DNA of 64,000 nucleotides. It comes from Gnetum montanum. Lineage: Eukaryota > Streptophyta > Gnetopsida > Gnetales > Gnetaceae. Made by a program: the position numbers and the translations under genes. The notes beneath the pieces are model-generated. The model did no database searches and was not told where the DNA came from. It saw only the letters and a list, made by a program, of their open reading frames with translations. Each line of letters opens with the position of its first letter. Position 1 is the first letter of the stretch. The stretch spans positions 1 to 64,000 of the forward strand of contig MNCI01027120.1 of NCBI GenBank assembly GCA_015680685.1, written 5' to 3'. Below are positions 13,097-25,563 of the stretch, one piece after another.

Positions 13097-14735
13097 TATC
13101 CCCATGACTGAATAAAAACTTGTCCTCGAGTTCCTTACAAAATATTGGGATGGTATGGGATTATTGACTCAAATGAAACTAATGGGATGACATGTGAACA
13201 GATCATCATTACAAGACAAGACAAAACTGGTGTTCACGACAACAAGAGTGAACACCTTATTCATTTGATATCAAGCCTTATTTGGCAGCTGAGAAGGAGA
13301 GAGAGAAAGAAGTTTTGCTGCTGCCAACACCAAGATTGTGCCTTTCGTTGTCCATCCATGAGCACTCCATTGATCTTGCTCCTTGCATAGCTGCTTTAGC
13401 ACTACTCCATTCCAAGTGTTCCCTCCAAATCCAATCCCTTGTTGCATGATTGCCATCTACACACACAACACAATCTTGTATTAGCAAGGGTAAATGAATT
13501 TCAATGTAGTTGATACCTTGCCTTAGTGAAAGTCCATTGGTTGAGTTGTGGTATGGCTGATATGGGTCTAGAGATATATTCATGGTGACTACCGAAGGTG
13601 TAGGGGTTAGGAGAAAATCAAAAAAACTTGGGTCTGGACCCCATGACTAAGAGTGAACCTTCGGTAGCGATAGAATGGAGAAAGAAAAAGAACAAGAAAG
13701 ATGAAGAAAAAGAGACAATTGTAATTTCGGTGAAGTGGATGTCAAGATGGAAATCAACAAAATAAAATTAATTGCAAAATGTTAAGGGAAAGAATTTAAN
13801 NNNNNNNNNNNNNNNNNNNNNNNNNNNNNNNNNNNNNNNNNNNNNNNNNNNNNNNNNNNNNNNNNNNNNNNNNNNNNNNNNNNNNNNNNNNNNNNNNNNN
13901 NNNNNNNNNNCAGTGGGTCCTCCCCAAAGTAGGCTCATGCCCATAATGCCTTGACAAACCCACATTCAAAGAGTCCGTAGGCTCTGGGAATGTCTTTTGG
14001 AACAAGAGTTAAAGTCTTAACCACAAGAATTTACCAAAAGGAAAACAATGCGTCAACTAAAATATACATTAATGATACAATCAGCAATGAGGTGAACAAT
14101 GGAGAGAAGGATGGAGAGAAGAGAATGGAATGGAGTCTCAAGAACAAGGTGGTGTATAGCCCCTGGTGTAGTTCATGGTTAATGTGACTTAGCAGGTCCC
14201 ATTCCAAGTTCGGCCTCAAAAAAACCACATCCAGTGACTTCGCATTAATGCATTCGACCAATCCATCCCCTTGAAGTAACAAGAATTCCTTCCCAAAGAG
14301 CCACCACCATTCCGACGAAATAAAGGAGGAGAGAATGGGAAGCGAGAAGGGCCTTAGTTAGAAGCACAGAGGAGCATGTTAGGGACTACACAATTTGGAG
14401 GTAACACTATGTTACCTCGCAAGTATCTCTAGCACATCTATTCATCCTAATGGAGGATAAAAGTAAAATATGGTATATACTCATCAGGATGGGTATATAC
14501 CACTCGGTATTGTTGAGGAACTGGTGGATTTTGGTTGTGTTTTAGACTGCCAACTTTTTCTAGTATGATCCCTAGGTGGTAAATTACTTTTATTCGAAGA
14601 AGAAGACATTGTTATTTTATTTCGGTGTGCTACTTAACTATTATATAATTTTTCATTTAATTAACCCTAAGGGTTCATTTAAGCTCCCAATGATGTGGAT
14701 AATTTCCTATGTTCTACTTAGCGCACAAACACTTA
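13097..14735 (-). other. Internal region of element D, non-coding as far as visible, with a gap
   Basis: No retroelement protein is recognised on either strand. Ns fill 13800-13910. A 10-bp inverted pair (ctaccgaagg near 13590 and ccttcggtag near 13657) flanks about 60 bp and could form a hairpin. Nothing else is supportable. Confidence 0.5.
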
Positions 14736-14755
14736 GTCCTCGGCAATGGTGCCAA
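14736..14755 (-). other. Primer-binding site of element D
   Basis: On the minus strand the bases after the LTR read ttggcaccattgccgaggac, close to the tRNA-Asp-like site of B (ttggtgccgttgctgggga). Its position directly inside the 14756-15551 LTR makes that LTR the 5' one. Confidence 0.75.
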
Positions 14756-15551
14756 TGATGAGTGGCGAGGCACCCCTACACTCAACCATACGAATACGAG
14801 CATAGCACATGCAATCTAGTCGAACTTATCAGACTAAGTGCCTACACACCTTATGGAACACTTAAGGTTAATTATTCTTTGTCTTCCCAAACTTGTAGTT
14901 GTCATGATTTTATGGTTAAGTAAGTATGAGGTATGTGATTTTTATAGTCTTTTATGTTTTATCTCCTATGCTAAGAGGTGAAGGGTGAAGAGACTAATTA
15001 ACTAAATTTAACTAACTACCTAAGCCTTAACTAACCTAGCATCAGCATTCATTCCCACTTATCGTTCACATCCTGAACCAATGCAACCTTGGTTACCAAA
15101 TGCTAGTCGTTGTTGGGATCACCAAGCGTAACGCACATGCTTGAAGTAGTCGTACTGAGGCACTTAACTAGAAGAGAAGGGTTGAGAGAGATTTAATGAA
15201 CTAATAAAGCATTTAAATGGTAAAAAATAAATAACGATAAATAAAATCCTATTTAGCCTATTCCATGCACTGCAAGGTTTATCCAAGAAGTTCATCTTTA
15301 TTATTGTACACAAACATGTGTTCAGGTATAATATTTGCTTGAATAAAGATCTATTCACTTTGGAGCTCCTACTATGGGCACATGGAAAATATTCTATCTT
15401 TGGAGGGATCAAACTGCCAGATTTTTACTACGGTCTAAGCCTAGGATGAGACACAAGGGAGAGCCACCTCTTATTTATAGACTTGGCGGCACACCGCGAT
15501 ATCGTGGGGGAAGACGCGATATCTCGGGGGATGCGATATCATGTCCCATCA
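14756..15551 (-). repeat. 5' LTR of element D
   Basis: 796 bp. It begins, on the minus strand, TGATGGGACATGATATC and ends CCACTCATCA. Three GCGATATC motifs (15496-15503, 15516-15523, 15533-15540) lie in the U3 part, upstream of the minus-strand TATA box CTATAAATAA (15471-15480). Confidence 0.85.
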
Positions 15552-15782
15552 ATCATGTCTCCAACTGTTTAATAGGCACCTATTAAATTTTGTCTAAGTA
15601 TCTAATTTTTTTTGTAAAATTGCACCCATTTTTATAATCCATACAATATGGCACTCAGATTTATTCAAAGTTAGTTAGTTAATCAATTAGTTAATAAAGT
15701 TTCATACTTCCCCAAATTTTTTAAGAAACTCAATCCCAATTTTATTCACTTAAGAATGAGTTTTAAATCATTCTTAGGGGTA

Positions 15783-16680
15783 TGATGAAGCATCATTAAG
15801 ATGACTACATTAACACATGCCCATCGATCCAATCCTATTAACATATCCTTCTTAATGTATCCTAGGATGTGTTGTTGTGGGTACATTAATGCTGATGTAA
15901 GCACTACCTATATAAATGTGCATGTCTCTCATATTTATGGCACTTGTTAATCCTAGCTTAGCCAAGCTCTTATAGTTTCTCTCCATGGAAGTTAAAATAT
16001 TTCTCCTCTAAGTGCCCATAGCAAAGATTTAAGTGATTGCATGACATTTTATTTAAGTGCATTTATACTTGGATACATTTGCATGAACAAAAATAAAATC
16101 AATATTTCTTCTATCCATTGCAGCACTTGGACTACCATAACTTTACTTTCTAAGAATTTTCTTTACATGTAATTTACTTTCTTGTTATTAAGTAATTAAT
16201 ATTATAGTTCATAAGTAATGTGAGTACAACCACTTCAAGCATAATATAGTAACATTTGGTAATCCTAGTAGTAGATACTTGGTATGCCCAGTAGCATACA
16301 CTTGGTAACCTAGTAACATTAATATATGTTTAGGATGTGTATGAAAAGTAGGAACGGATATTCTACAATAGGATAGTTAGTTAATGAAATAGTTAATTAT
16401 TTAGTTGATCTAAACATTAAATCTTTATTCATTTAATCAATTAACAAGCAATAGAAAATAACAAAAAACATAAAAATAAATATCTTGTGCCACAACCACA
16501 CTTAACCATATGCATAGATTAACACAAGTGTAGATTGGGAAGACAATGACTTAGAACTATGTAATTCACCATTGAGAAATATTGTTTACTTAGGTAAATA
16601 AGTTCACAGAATTTGATCGAATCACATGTACATGCTAGTGATTTATATAATTGGGCATAGGAAATATCCGCTACTTATCA
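15783..16680 (+). repeat. 3' LTR of element A, with preceding 3' region 15557-15782
   Basis: Pairs with 504-1386. It starts TGATGAAGCATCATTAAG just after the purine-rich ttaggggta and ends CTTATCA. The TATA box is at 15909-15917. The 226 bp between D and this LTR are the untranslated 3' end of A and carry no gene. Confidence 0.85.
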
Positions 16681-17606
16681 ACTATGTTATAAGGAGATAA
16701 TAATGACCTTGCAACAAGCTGCTAGATGTTGGAGAAAATCAAGAAGGAAAAAGAGTAACTTAAAGATAGCCTTTATTACATTTGAGAACAAATGAAGAAA
16801 GCTAATTTGGAGATCACATGATTGGCCAAAGAAAATGGTAATTTAATAATGAAAGAGATCTAAGCTATAAGGTAATGAATGACCATTGAGATTAGTGCAT
16901 GAAAGAATGATGCAACATGAAAGGAAATAATCAAAAAATATTATTAGAATCACATAGGACTACAAAAAGAGATCAATGAAAAGAAGATCAAGATATCCAA
17001 AGCTAAGCTAAATGCCACATTGTAACAACCTAGGATGGTCACATGATCAAATATCCTAGAAACCATTAATGTCACAAGTCATGCAAAACAAAAAATAAAG
17101 GATATTCAAATTGAAGACTTGACTCATTATTTATAATTGGCCAACTTGCACTATGCCAATTTAGCAATACTTACAACTAGAAAATCTAGAACAAAATTGG
17201 TGAAACAAGCTACAACCATGTTTATGCTCTTTGAATGTGAGTCCTAGTTCCATGACCAAATAAACAAAATCTTCAAGTAATTAATGTGGATCTAGAGGTT
17301 CTCAAGTTCAAATTCACAAACCAAAGAGATATAGCTAAAAACATTGCAAAACGTATGGGAGATTACCAACTACATGATAGGGTAATGGCACTTAAAGTAG
17401 AGTGTACTACATTTTCTACTTAGTTCATTTCAGCTAACAAGACATTTTCTAAATTGCCATGTTCATGGGAAGTCCCAATGAATTTTGAATTAAGCAAGAA
17501 TGATTAGACTGTGTAGGATCTAAGGATAAATCAAGAAACATTTGTAACAATCCTTTAGAAGTTTAATATGATAGGGAAGGAGTCAATAGAGCAATGATAG
17601 GAAGAG
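16681..17606 (+). pseudogene. Element C extra 3' ORF, second fragment
   Basis: Continues the ORF of 1-503. Readable peptides such as GLQKEINEKKIKISKAKLNATL (17 residues shared in pattern with A) and DLEVLKFKFTNQRDIAKNI correspond to A at about 11755 and 12090. Stops replace Gln codons at several points, and at least one frame change occurs near 17280. B is inserted at 17607. No function can be assigned beyond a coiled-coil character. Confidence 0.65.
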
Positions 17607-18461
17607 TGATGAATCATGTTTCTCATATGCTTCGATATTAGAGTGGCTACGATATTATGTATGTGATATCATGGCCCAAGATGTGATATCATGCATTTGA
17701 TATCACAGGGTTATTCTTGAGTCTATAAATATAGCCCCCAGGTGCACGATTGGGAGTACTTTTTGGTAGTCAAGTAGCAAAACTCTTGTAGTTTGTTCAT
17801 TTGAGAGTTAGAATATTTTTCAAGTGCCTGCAACAGGAGGTCTAAGTGTGATCGAATCTTTATTCAAGCATTGATGTACCTAAACACACCATTGTGTTGG
17901 CAATAAAGATGAGCTCTTTAGTTCACCTTGCAGCACCTGAGACTTTCTTTCTTATGCATTTATATATATTGTGATTTTATTCAGTTTACATTAATGTTAT
18001 TCATTTAGCAATTAATCTTAATTAATTAAGCAACCGATTAAAATACACAAGCACAACCCCTTCAAACAGCCATGTGACACTTGGTAGCTCAAAAATGGTT
18101 AGCATTTGACAACCTAGCAGTGTTTACACAAAGTTTAGGATGTGTCCGAGAAGTGGGGATGGTTACTTGTGTTAGGCTAGATTAGAAAATAGTTTCCTTA
18201 GCACTTAGTTACTTTTACTTTTATTCTTGTTTTAGGTGATCAATTGATAAAACAAAAAATAATAAAAATCTTATTCCTCAATCACACTTAACAATACATT
18301 TGCATTTCACAAGTGAGACTAGGAAGACAACGAATGGACAACATGAATGCACTATTTAGCTCTAGCATACTTGGTAATTAAAGTCTAAAGAATTCGACCA
18401 GATTGCACGTGAATGCATATGATTCGTATGGTTGGGCGTAGGGGTATCTCACCGCTCATCA
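17607..18461 (+). repeat. 5' LTR of element B
   Basis: Starts TGATGAATCATG and ends CGCTCATCA. It pairs base for base with 26887-27741, and differences are mostly C/T or G/A. The TATA box ctataaata is at 17723-17731, preceded by several gatatc/gatatt motifs. Confidence 0.9.
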
Positions 18462-18480
18462 TTGGTGCCGTTGCTGGGGA
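18462..18480 (+). other. Primer-binding site of element B
   Basis: Reads ttggtgccgttgctgggga directly after the LTR. Plant tRNA-Asp complements used by Athila/Tat-type elements read TGGCGCCGTTGCCGGGGA, so this is the best preserved primer site in the window. Confidence 0.85.
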
Positions 18481-18629
18481 CTTTAGTTCTACGTGCTCTA
18501 TGTAAACCAAGTGAAATTTAGTAACCTTGTTGTTCGAACTGTAAGAGTCAAATCTTACAAAAATAAAAATTAGAATTATAATTAAATTAAATCTTAACTA
18601 CATATTGCCCATAAGTTCATTAACATAAA

Positions 18630-20440
18630 ATGTCTTCTTCTCATAGGAGCCTATCTCTGTCCAGGGCAGACTAGGTGCCTTAACAATACCCAGTGGTATC
18701 TGCTCATCCTGATGAGTATGTACTAGACTTCATCTTCATCTTACATTAAGATGAAATGCTGTGGTGGCATGACATGGAAGACAACATTGTGTTGCCACCT
18801 AATCGATTTGTTCTAGTGATGCTCCAGCCAATGCTCACATGACATGGGCTTCAACATCTTCATGAAGAGTACAAGATATGAGATCCTGATTCAAGGGATT
18901 ATCATCCCACTAAAGCACAAAGGTTAAGGGATCATTAGTTGAAGCACCAACATGAGCTTGTGAAGGGCAAGGGGTTAAATACTTTTCCACCTCTGCTTGG
19001 CCCATTAGATGGAGTTGACCACTTCTTTGGTGATTCTCCTCTCTTTGACTTTAGTTAGGGGGCCCTCAACCAAAACGTGTAATTCACAATTCATAATCTA
19101 GGTTCTGGTCAAAACAAATCCAATGAAAAAAATGGATCTGGAGGGGCAAGTCATGATAAAAGGGAAAAAGGAGGTCACCATCGCAATTGTGGTCATGATC
19201 ATCAAAGAAAGGGTGATAGGCATCAACGTAGAGCAAGTTCTCCTTCATCTTCCCTTTCATTGTCTTCTTCTTCTCTTCTTTTGGCTCAAATCATGTCTAT
19301 AGAGGGCATAACCATGATGGAGGTGACTAACCAAACCATAACAATAGAAGGGACATTGGGACAGTCACAACCATAGGTGTGGACAATCCAAGGAGACCCA
19401 TTTCCATGAAAGAGGTGTTAGTAGAGAACATTGTAGGTACCATTACCATGGCCTTGATGAACCTCTACTTGCCACTTGGAGCATCGTAAACATTGCAAAG
19501 GCTGTGAAGATTCCAACAAGGCACATAAAGGATAGCAAAATAAAGAGGCTGGACATGAACAACATCCCTTGGTTTGAGGGAGGCTATGATGCTAATCCAT
19601 AAAGTCATCTCTAGGCCTTCTAGGATGCATGTGCCTTGTAGAATATTAAGAATGACTGGCAGAAGTTCAAATTATTTCCAAGGACACTCATAAAGGAAGT
19701 AGAAAATTGGTACCGATCCTTGGAGCCAGAATCAATTAGGCAGTGGAGTACAACGTTGGAATTGTTCAATGATAAGGGTGGAAGTAGATCCAAGGGTGGA
19801 ACCAAAGAAACCATGAGCCTTTGGATGCCGCTATTGGCCAATACTACTCTTTGTTGCATAGGTGTCCTAGCCATGGATGCTCTTAGCTTGATCAACTTCA
19901 CCATATCATAGATGAGTTGCAGTATGAAACAAGGAAAATCCTTGGCATTTATGCTCAAGGGAGATTGACAGAGTTAAGCACTCATTGGATCCAAAAGATA
20001 ATTGAGCAAGTAGCCAAGGAGGAGGGAGAATTAAGAAATCAAGAAAGTGTGGAGGAATATAACAAGGACCTTTCTATCCACAAAAGGGGGGTTCAATTTT
20101 TTGACAGTGAGGATGAGTTAACAAAAGATAAGGTGGTTAACTAGAAAACCTTGCCACTCCAAAAATTGCAATCTGAAATCACAACTAAGGTTGACCAATT
20201 ATGGAACTCTATGGACAACAAGTTTCAAGCTATCTTAAAAATTTTTGAAGAGTCCAAGAAGCAGAGTGGTAAGCATGAGCACCAAAGATGTAAGGAAGCT
20301 AAATGTGACATATCCAAGGGTAAGGGTAAGATGATTGTGATAGAGATGGTTGTAGATAGCAACTTAGATGATGATGGCAGGTGTGACATTTGCCTTTATG
20401 AATATCCTAAGGGATGTTATCCAATTGTTTCACACTTGTA
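18630..20440 (+). pseudogene. Element B gag pseudogene
   Basis: ATG at 18630 (MSSSHRSLSLSR). The Retrotrans_gag core is clear at about 19660-19770: KFKLFPRTLIKEVENWYRSL then EPESIRQWSTTLELF. The C-terminal part from 20151 reads LQKLQSEITTKVDQLWNSM and ends with a Cys-rich segment GRCDICLYEYPKGCYPIVSH. Gag would form the particle that packages element RNA in the cytoplasm. Stops at several Trp and Gln positions and frame changes near 19800-19910 inactivate it. Confidence 0.8.
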
Positions 20441-21849
20441 GGAATCTGGGATGTATGCCTTACATCCATGACTTGCACAAAGGTAAACACCCAAAAGATT
20501 ACCTTATCCATAAGGAAATTCTTGACAGTTCCACCAACCACAATAGTACTATCCAAGTGGAACTCCATTGTAACCCTACAAATTGTACTAGCAGTGCCAA
20601 CAACCACAATTGTGGGCATTGGCACCTTCAAGATAGTAGTACCCTTATCAGTAACCAAATCCCTATGGTTACTATGTTCAGTAACCTTCACCTCCACGAG
20701 ACTCCTCTGATCATGTTGCCACTTACTAACCTCATCACTACCCTTCTAAAGTATACCAATCACCCTATCTAAGGAGGGATGCCACCTACTACCCTCATGC
20801 TCCTTCTATTCCTACACCTACTCCTCCATCTCCTACATAACTACCACCTGCTCCATCCATGCAGGGTGAATTGCCTGCCCAACCATAGCAAAGAAATGCT
20901 ACTAGGGCAGTTAATCTACAACCGGTTAACCAACCAGGTGGGTTGAAATCATGATCAAAGAAAAGACCTTTCTTCTAACCTCACAATCCACCAAAGTCCT
21001 TAGACACATTAGTGGTTGATAACCTTGTTCCTCTACCTTCCTATGTCTCACATTTATCTAAGTCTCCTTCAGATCAAAATCCCTATTGAATCCATACTGT
21101 AATGTTGACCCATGTTGTATCTGATTGGATTCGAGCTGGTAACCTACCTAGGAAGTTAGCTGATCTCAAGAGTTTCCTAGTATATTTTCAAATTTCTAGG
21201 AATGATCCTTGTAAAGCTCTTCTTAACTTTGGTTCCAGTGTTAATATGATCTTGCATGAGATGTACATGATGTGGAACCTTTCTCCCTTGAAGAAGAGAA
21301 ACATCTGGTAGGAACTAATAGACTAGTCCATCACTATTCCATTGAGACTAGTAGAGGACATCATAACCACCATTTGTGGATGGTCATATGCCACTAACTT
21401 CCTAGTAATCAAGGTGGAGAACTATAAGAGGGACTTCCCAATTATTATGGGACCTAGTTAAGCACCATTGATGCCAAAATGGGCATTAGAGATCTTTCCT
21501 TGGAGATATCTAAAGAAAATGAATTTGGAAAGATCAAGAAGAAGAGGGTTCCATGTATCATGTACAACAATTCAGGGTGCCATTGTGTGTAGAATTTATG
21601 GTTAGTGAAGCAAACATCTATCTTTGCATGCAAGCAATGTGTATCGAAAGCTGAAATCCAAAGATGTTTGTGCACAATAGCCACAAAACAAGAAGGCACC
21701 CAGTGGCTAACAGCTAATTCTGGCAGCAATACATTGTGCATGAAACCTACTGAGGGCCTAATGTATGAATATGTTGCAAGTATGGATGAACTCAAGCAAG
21801 TTCATCACCAGCTCTCCAAAGGAGTAAATGGTGATGTTAGTTGAGAAGA
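20441..21849 (+). pseudogene. Element B gag-protease linker and protease
   Basis: A Pro/Thr-rich linker (about 20700-21000) is followed by the protease region. At 21210-21260 the frame reads CKALLNFGSSVNMI, where the catalytic Asp of the LDSGS motif seen in A has become Asn and Ser has become Phe. The remainder resembles A at 4240-4560. Loss of the active Asp means no protease activity even apart from the stops. Confidence 0.65.
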
Positions 21850-23390
21850 GTTGGAGATTCCTAACAATTTTAAATAGGAACCCCTTGAATTAAAGACACT
21901 ACTAGCTGGAATGGAGTATGTGTTCTTGAAAAATGGAATGCTAATCATTATTAATTCCAAGCTTGCTATAGAAAAAAAGAAAATGTTGATGAAGGTTATG
22001 GAAAAATGGTCATGGTCATAATTCGAGCTCATTGGTATAGATCCAAGAATATGCTAGTACTAGATATACACTAACCCCATTGTTAAGTTGAAATGACAAC
22101 CACAGCGATGTTTGAATACCAAATTAAAGTCAATTTTCAAAGAGAAGGTTTAACAACTCCTTAAGGCGAGATTCATCTACCCTATCGTAGATAGTGAGTG
22201 GGTTAGTACACTCATGATTTTTCCTAAGAAAGGAAGCAAATGGCTAGTGTGCATCAACTTTTAGCTGCTCAATATGGCAACTTTCAAAGATCATTTTCCT
22301 TTGCCTTTTGTCAACCAAGTGTTGGACATCATTTCTACGCATAGCGATTACAACTTTTTGGATGATTATAGTGGTTATAACCAAATCCGGATTGCATCAA
22401 AGGACCAAGCAAAGATGACCTTCACAAGTCCTTAGGGGACTTTTTCTTACCATCAGATGTCATTTGGTCTATGTAATGCCCTAGCCACATTTCAACGATT
22501 AGTCCTTAGCATTTTCCAACAACAAATTGGTAGGGGGGTAGAATTTTTCATGGATAACATTTCTACCTATGGAGCTACATTTGAAAAATCCTTGGATCAT
22601 CTTAAGTACGTGTTGAGGAGATGTGTTGAAACAAACCTTCGACTCAATTGGCAAAAGAGCCATCTTATGGTCCAAGAAGGCATAGTCTTGAGGCACCATA
22701 TCTCAAAAGCAGGAATCAATGTGGACCCTAAAAAAATAAGGGTCATCCAAGGAATAACCCGTCAACTAGAAATAGTTAAAGAAGTGCAATCATTCCTTGG
22801 TCATACGGGCTACTACCAATACTTCATCGAGAATTTTTCAAAATTGCCAAGCTGTTGGTGGAATTAACAAAGAAGGATGCATCGTTCATTTAGACCCCTG
22901 CATGTGAAACAACATTTTAGCAACTGAAGTAGAAGCTTGTTGAAACCCCAATTTTACAAGTACTTGATTAGTCTAAACTATTTCATGTGATGACTAATGC
23001 ATTAAATTATGCTTTGGGGGCAATGCTTACACAGATGGATGATCAAAAACGTCCATATCACATTCACTATGGAAGTTGAAGTATGGTAGGTGCATAGTTG
23101 AACTACACCACCATAGAAAAGGAATTGATGGCAATGGTGTTCACATTAGAGAATTTTAGGCACTATGTGCTTAGTTATAAAGTGTTCATGCACACAGATC
23201 ATAACACCATTCAATTTCTAATGAATAAACCAATGGTGAGCCCCTGTGTCATACAGTGGCTCATGATTTTGCAAGAGTTCAATCTCATGATGGTAGATCG
23301 AAAAGGTGTAAAAAATGTTGTCATTAATCACTTATCATGGCTAAGATGGGATGACAAGGAGAAAGAGAGCTCCTTATCTAATTAGTTCCC
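21850..23390 (+). pseudogene. Element B reverse transcriptase and RNase H
   Basis: RT landmarks: KNMATFKDHFPLPFVNQ region (22270-22320), NFLDDYSGYNQIRI (22349-22395), MSFGLCNALATFQR (22457-22500), then the catalytic box as FFMDN, with the second Asp changed to Asn (22545-22560). RNase H follows with MTNALNYALGAMLTQMD (about 22990) and the stretch YTTIEKELMAMVFTLENF (23101-23155), ending at SWLRWDDKE (23335-23360). Product would have copied element RNA. The FMDN change and many stops make it dead. Confidence 0.85.
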
Positions 23391-24890
23391 TGAAAAATCT
23401 CTCCTTGTAAGGGCTATTAATGCACAAATGTCTAATGAACCAAAATGGTATGACATCATCGTCACTTATCTACTCAAGCAAGAACTACTGCAAGGGCTAC
23501 ACACTAGAAATAAATAAAAATTTCTTTACTAGGTCAAGCATTTCATGGAAATCAATGGGAATCTTTACAAAGTATGTCTCGATGGCCTAATATGCTGGTG
23601 TGTCCCTAATACAGATCAACTGTGCATTCTCCAAGATGGTCATGAAGGCCCTTGTGAGGGGCATTATGTTTGGAGATGCACAACCATAAAAATCCTCATG
23701 GTAGGATATTTGGGTCAACAATCTTCAGGGATGCACACCAATTCGTCCGTGCTTGTGATCATTGTTAGAGGGATGGTGGAATGATAGCTTGAATGGAGGG
23801 TTCATAGAAATGGATTCAGCCTCTTGTGCCATTTGATATTTGGGGCATTGACTTTATGGGTCCCATTGCACCTTTGTCAAATGGAAAGACATCTATTATA
23901 GTCGCAATTCACTATTACACTAAGTGGGTAGAAGTAGCAGTTGTCACCAACTATACATCCACTACTGCACCTTTGTCAAATGGAAAGACATATATCATAG
24001 TCGCAGTTGACTATTGCACTAAGTAGGTAGAGGCAGCAGCCGTCATCAACTGTACATCCACTACTGCTGCTCAGTTTGTACAAAAAAATATCATAAATAG
24101 GTTTGGTGTACCTCATGCATTAATTTTTGATAATGGAACTCCTTTTATAAGTGCCACTTTATGAAAACTTATGCAGTGCTTAGGGGTTGAGCACAAACTC
24201 ACAACACCTTATCACCCTCAAGCCAATGGTCAAGCTAAGATTACTAATTGGGAAATAAAAAAAATTCTAATGTGGCCATTAGCAAGTACTGAAGGGACTA
24301 GAGCACCAAATTAAACAATGCCCTTTGGGCCTATCACTCCACATGGAAGTTGCCCATAGATTATTCTCCCTATGAGCTCGTGTATAGAAAACTACCAACA
24401 CTGCCCATCCAATCTAAGCATCATACACTCTCTACAGCCTGTGACCTTGAACTAAATCTAAGTCTAGCATAGAAAGAACAATTAATGAACCTCAACGTGC
24501 TCTATGAAAATCAGTTAATGGCCCTATCATCCAACGAAACACATAAGGCATTCAACAAGAAATGCCATGACCTCAAAATAAGAAAAGTCAAGTTTCAACT
24601 AGGAGACAAGGTTCTCTACTAGAATCTTGCACACATATCCCAACAAACCAAATTTCAAAAATTTTGGAAAGGACCTTACATTATTGATGAGAATTTTCCA
24701 TCTAGGGCCATAATTATCTATAAAGTTGATAGCCTAGATAAGAAACAATTAGTCAACACCCAACAATTGAAGCCTTTCCATGAGCCCAAGCCAACCAACT
24801 CAATAGACACCTTGCTAGATGGACAACCATGCTCAATCTTTTGGATCTCCCCCTTCCAACTTAGTTATGGGGGAGATGGCCACCCATACT
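23391..24890 (+). pseudogene. Element B integrase, with a 99-bp internal tandem duplication
   Basis: The zinc-binding region has LQDGHEGPCEGHYVW (23618-23665). The core reads FDIWGIDFMGPI (23830-23865, first catalytic Asp), FDNGTPFIS (about 24128-24155, second Asp) and PYHPQANGQAKITN (about 24209-24250), where the catalytic Glu is lost. The C-terminal GPY/F-like part reads FWKGPYIIDENFPSRA (24660-24710) and ends near KPFHEP. Within the core, 23868-23966 is repeated as 23967-24065, adding 33 codons between the first and second catalytic Asp. Confidence 0.82.
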
Positions 24891-25507
24891 AACACTTTAC
24901 CTAGCTCAATCTTTTGAGTTTTTTGTTTTACACATTTTTAGTTTTACAGCTTTTTGTTTTTCAGGTTATTGATCTTTTTTAGGTTTTTGTTTTACATCAT
25001 TGTTAGTATATTTGATATTCATTGCATACTCTTTTACCTTCTTTTATATTTTCTTGTATTTGGTATGTGTCTCTACTCTTTCTACTAATAAGGTGTCATG
25101 TACAATGGTAATGTGCTACTCGATGATGGTATGTTTCATTTGTAATTTGATTGTTGATGTCTAGTTTCTAACTTTGAATGTCATTATTGACAACTTGGAC
25201 ATGCTTTCTTTTCATGTAACAAGTAGTGAGTCCACATCATCCACCCATCCACACACTCTATGGTTTTCCTTGTTTTGGAAACATGCAGTTCCTTTTTCAT
25301 TAATGCAACCTTAATAAATTGGTGACTTGTGTAGTTTCCATAATTTGGAAAAAATTAAACATTTGGATAGGGTGTGGCTTCAAAGGGATGTAGTATTCTT
25401 CATGCTTTTCCATGTTCTTATGTGCGAGGGTGTTCTCGTGAGCTTCTCACTGTTCTGTGTCATTCCACAATAGGAAGTCAAATAAGTCCTTGCATGGTGT
25501 GGTCCTC

Positions 25508-25563
<56 letters not shown>

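Larger units (their letters stand above)
12498..15551 (-). mobile_element. Element D: short LTR element without pol, nested in A
   Basis: LTRs at 12498-13096 and 14756-15551 flank an internal region of about 1.66 kb. The LTRs are direct repeats with TGATGA...CCATCA ends. The minus-strand primer site (14736-14755) and purine tract CATGGGGATA (rc of 13097-13106) fix the orientation. The flanks are identical 5-bp target duplications, atcat at 12493-12497 and 15552-15556. No gag or pol motif is visible in the internal part, which suggests a non-autonomous TRIM/LARD-like element. A 111-base assembly gap hides some sequence. Confidence 0.85.
504..16680 (+). mobile_element. Element A: Ty3/gypsy retrotransposon with extra 3' ORF, interrupted by element D
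   Basis: Order on the + strand: 5' LTR 504-1386, primer site 1387-1405, gag from 1547, protease near 4190, RT near 5070-5875, RNase H to 6350, integrase 6580-7650, a 2-kb spacer, a coiled-coil ORF 9701-12492, then D, a short 3' region with purine tract, and 3' LTR 15783-16680. Without D it is about 13 kb. The gag-PR-RT-RH-INT order defines Ty3/gypsy. The tRNA-Asp-like primer site and an additional ORF after integrase recall the Athila/Tat group of plant elements, but lineage assignment is inference. Every ORF is broken, so the element is inactive. Confidence 0.85.
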
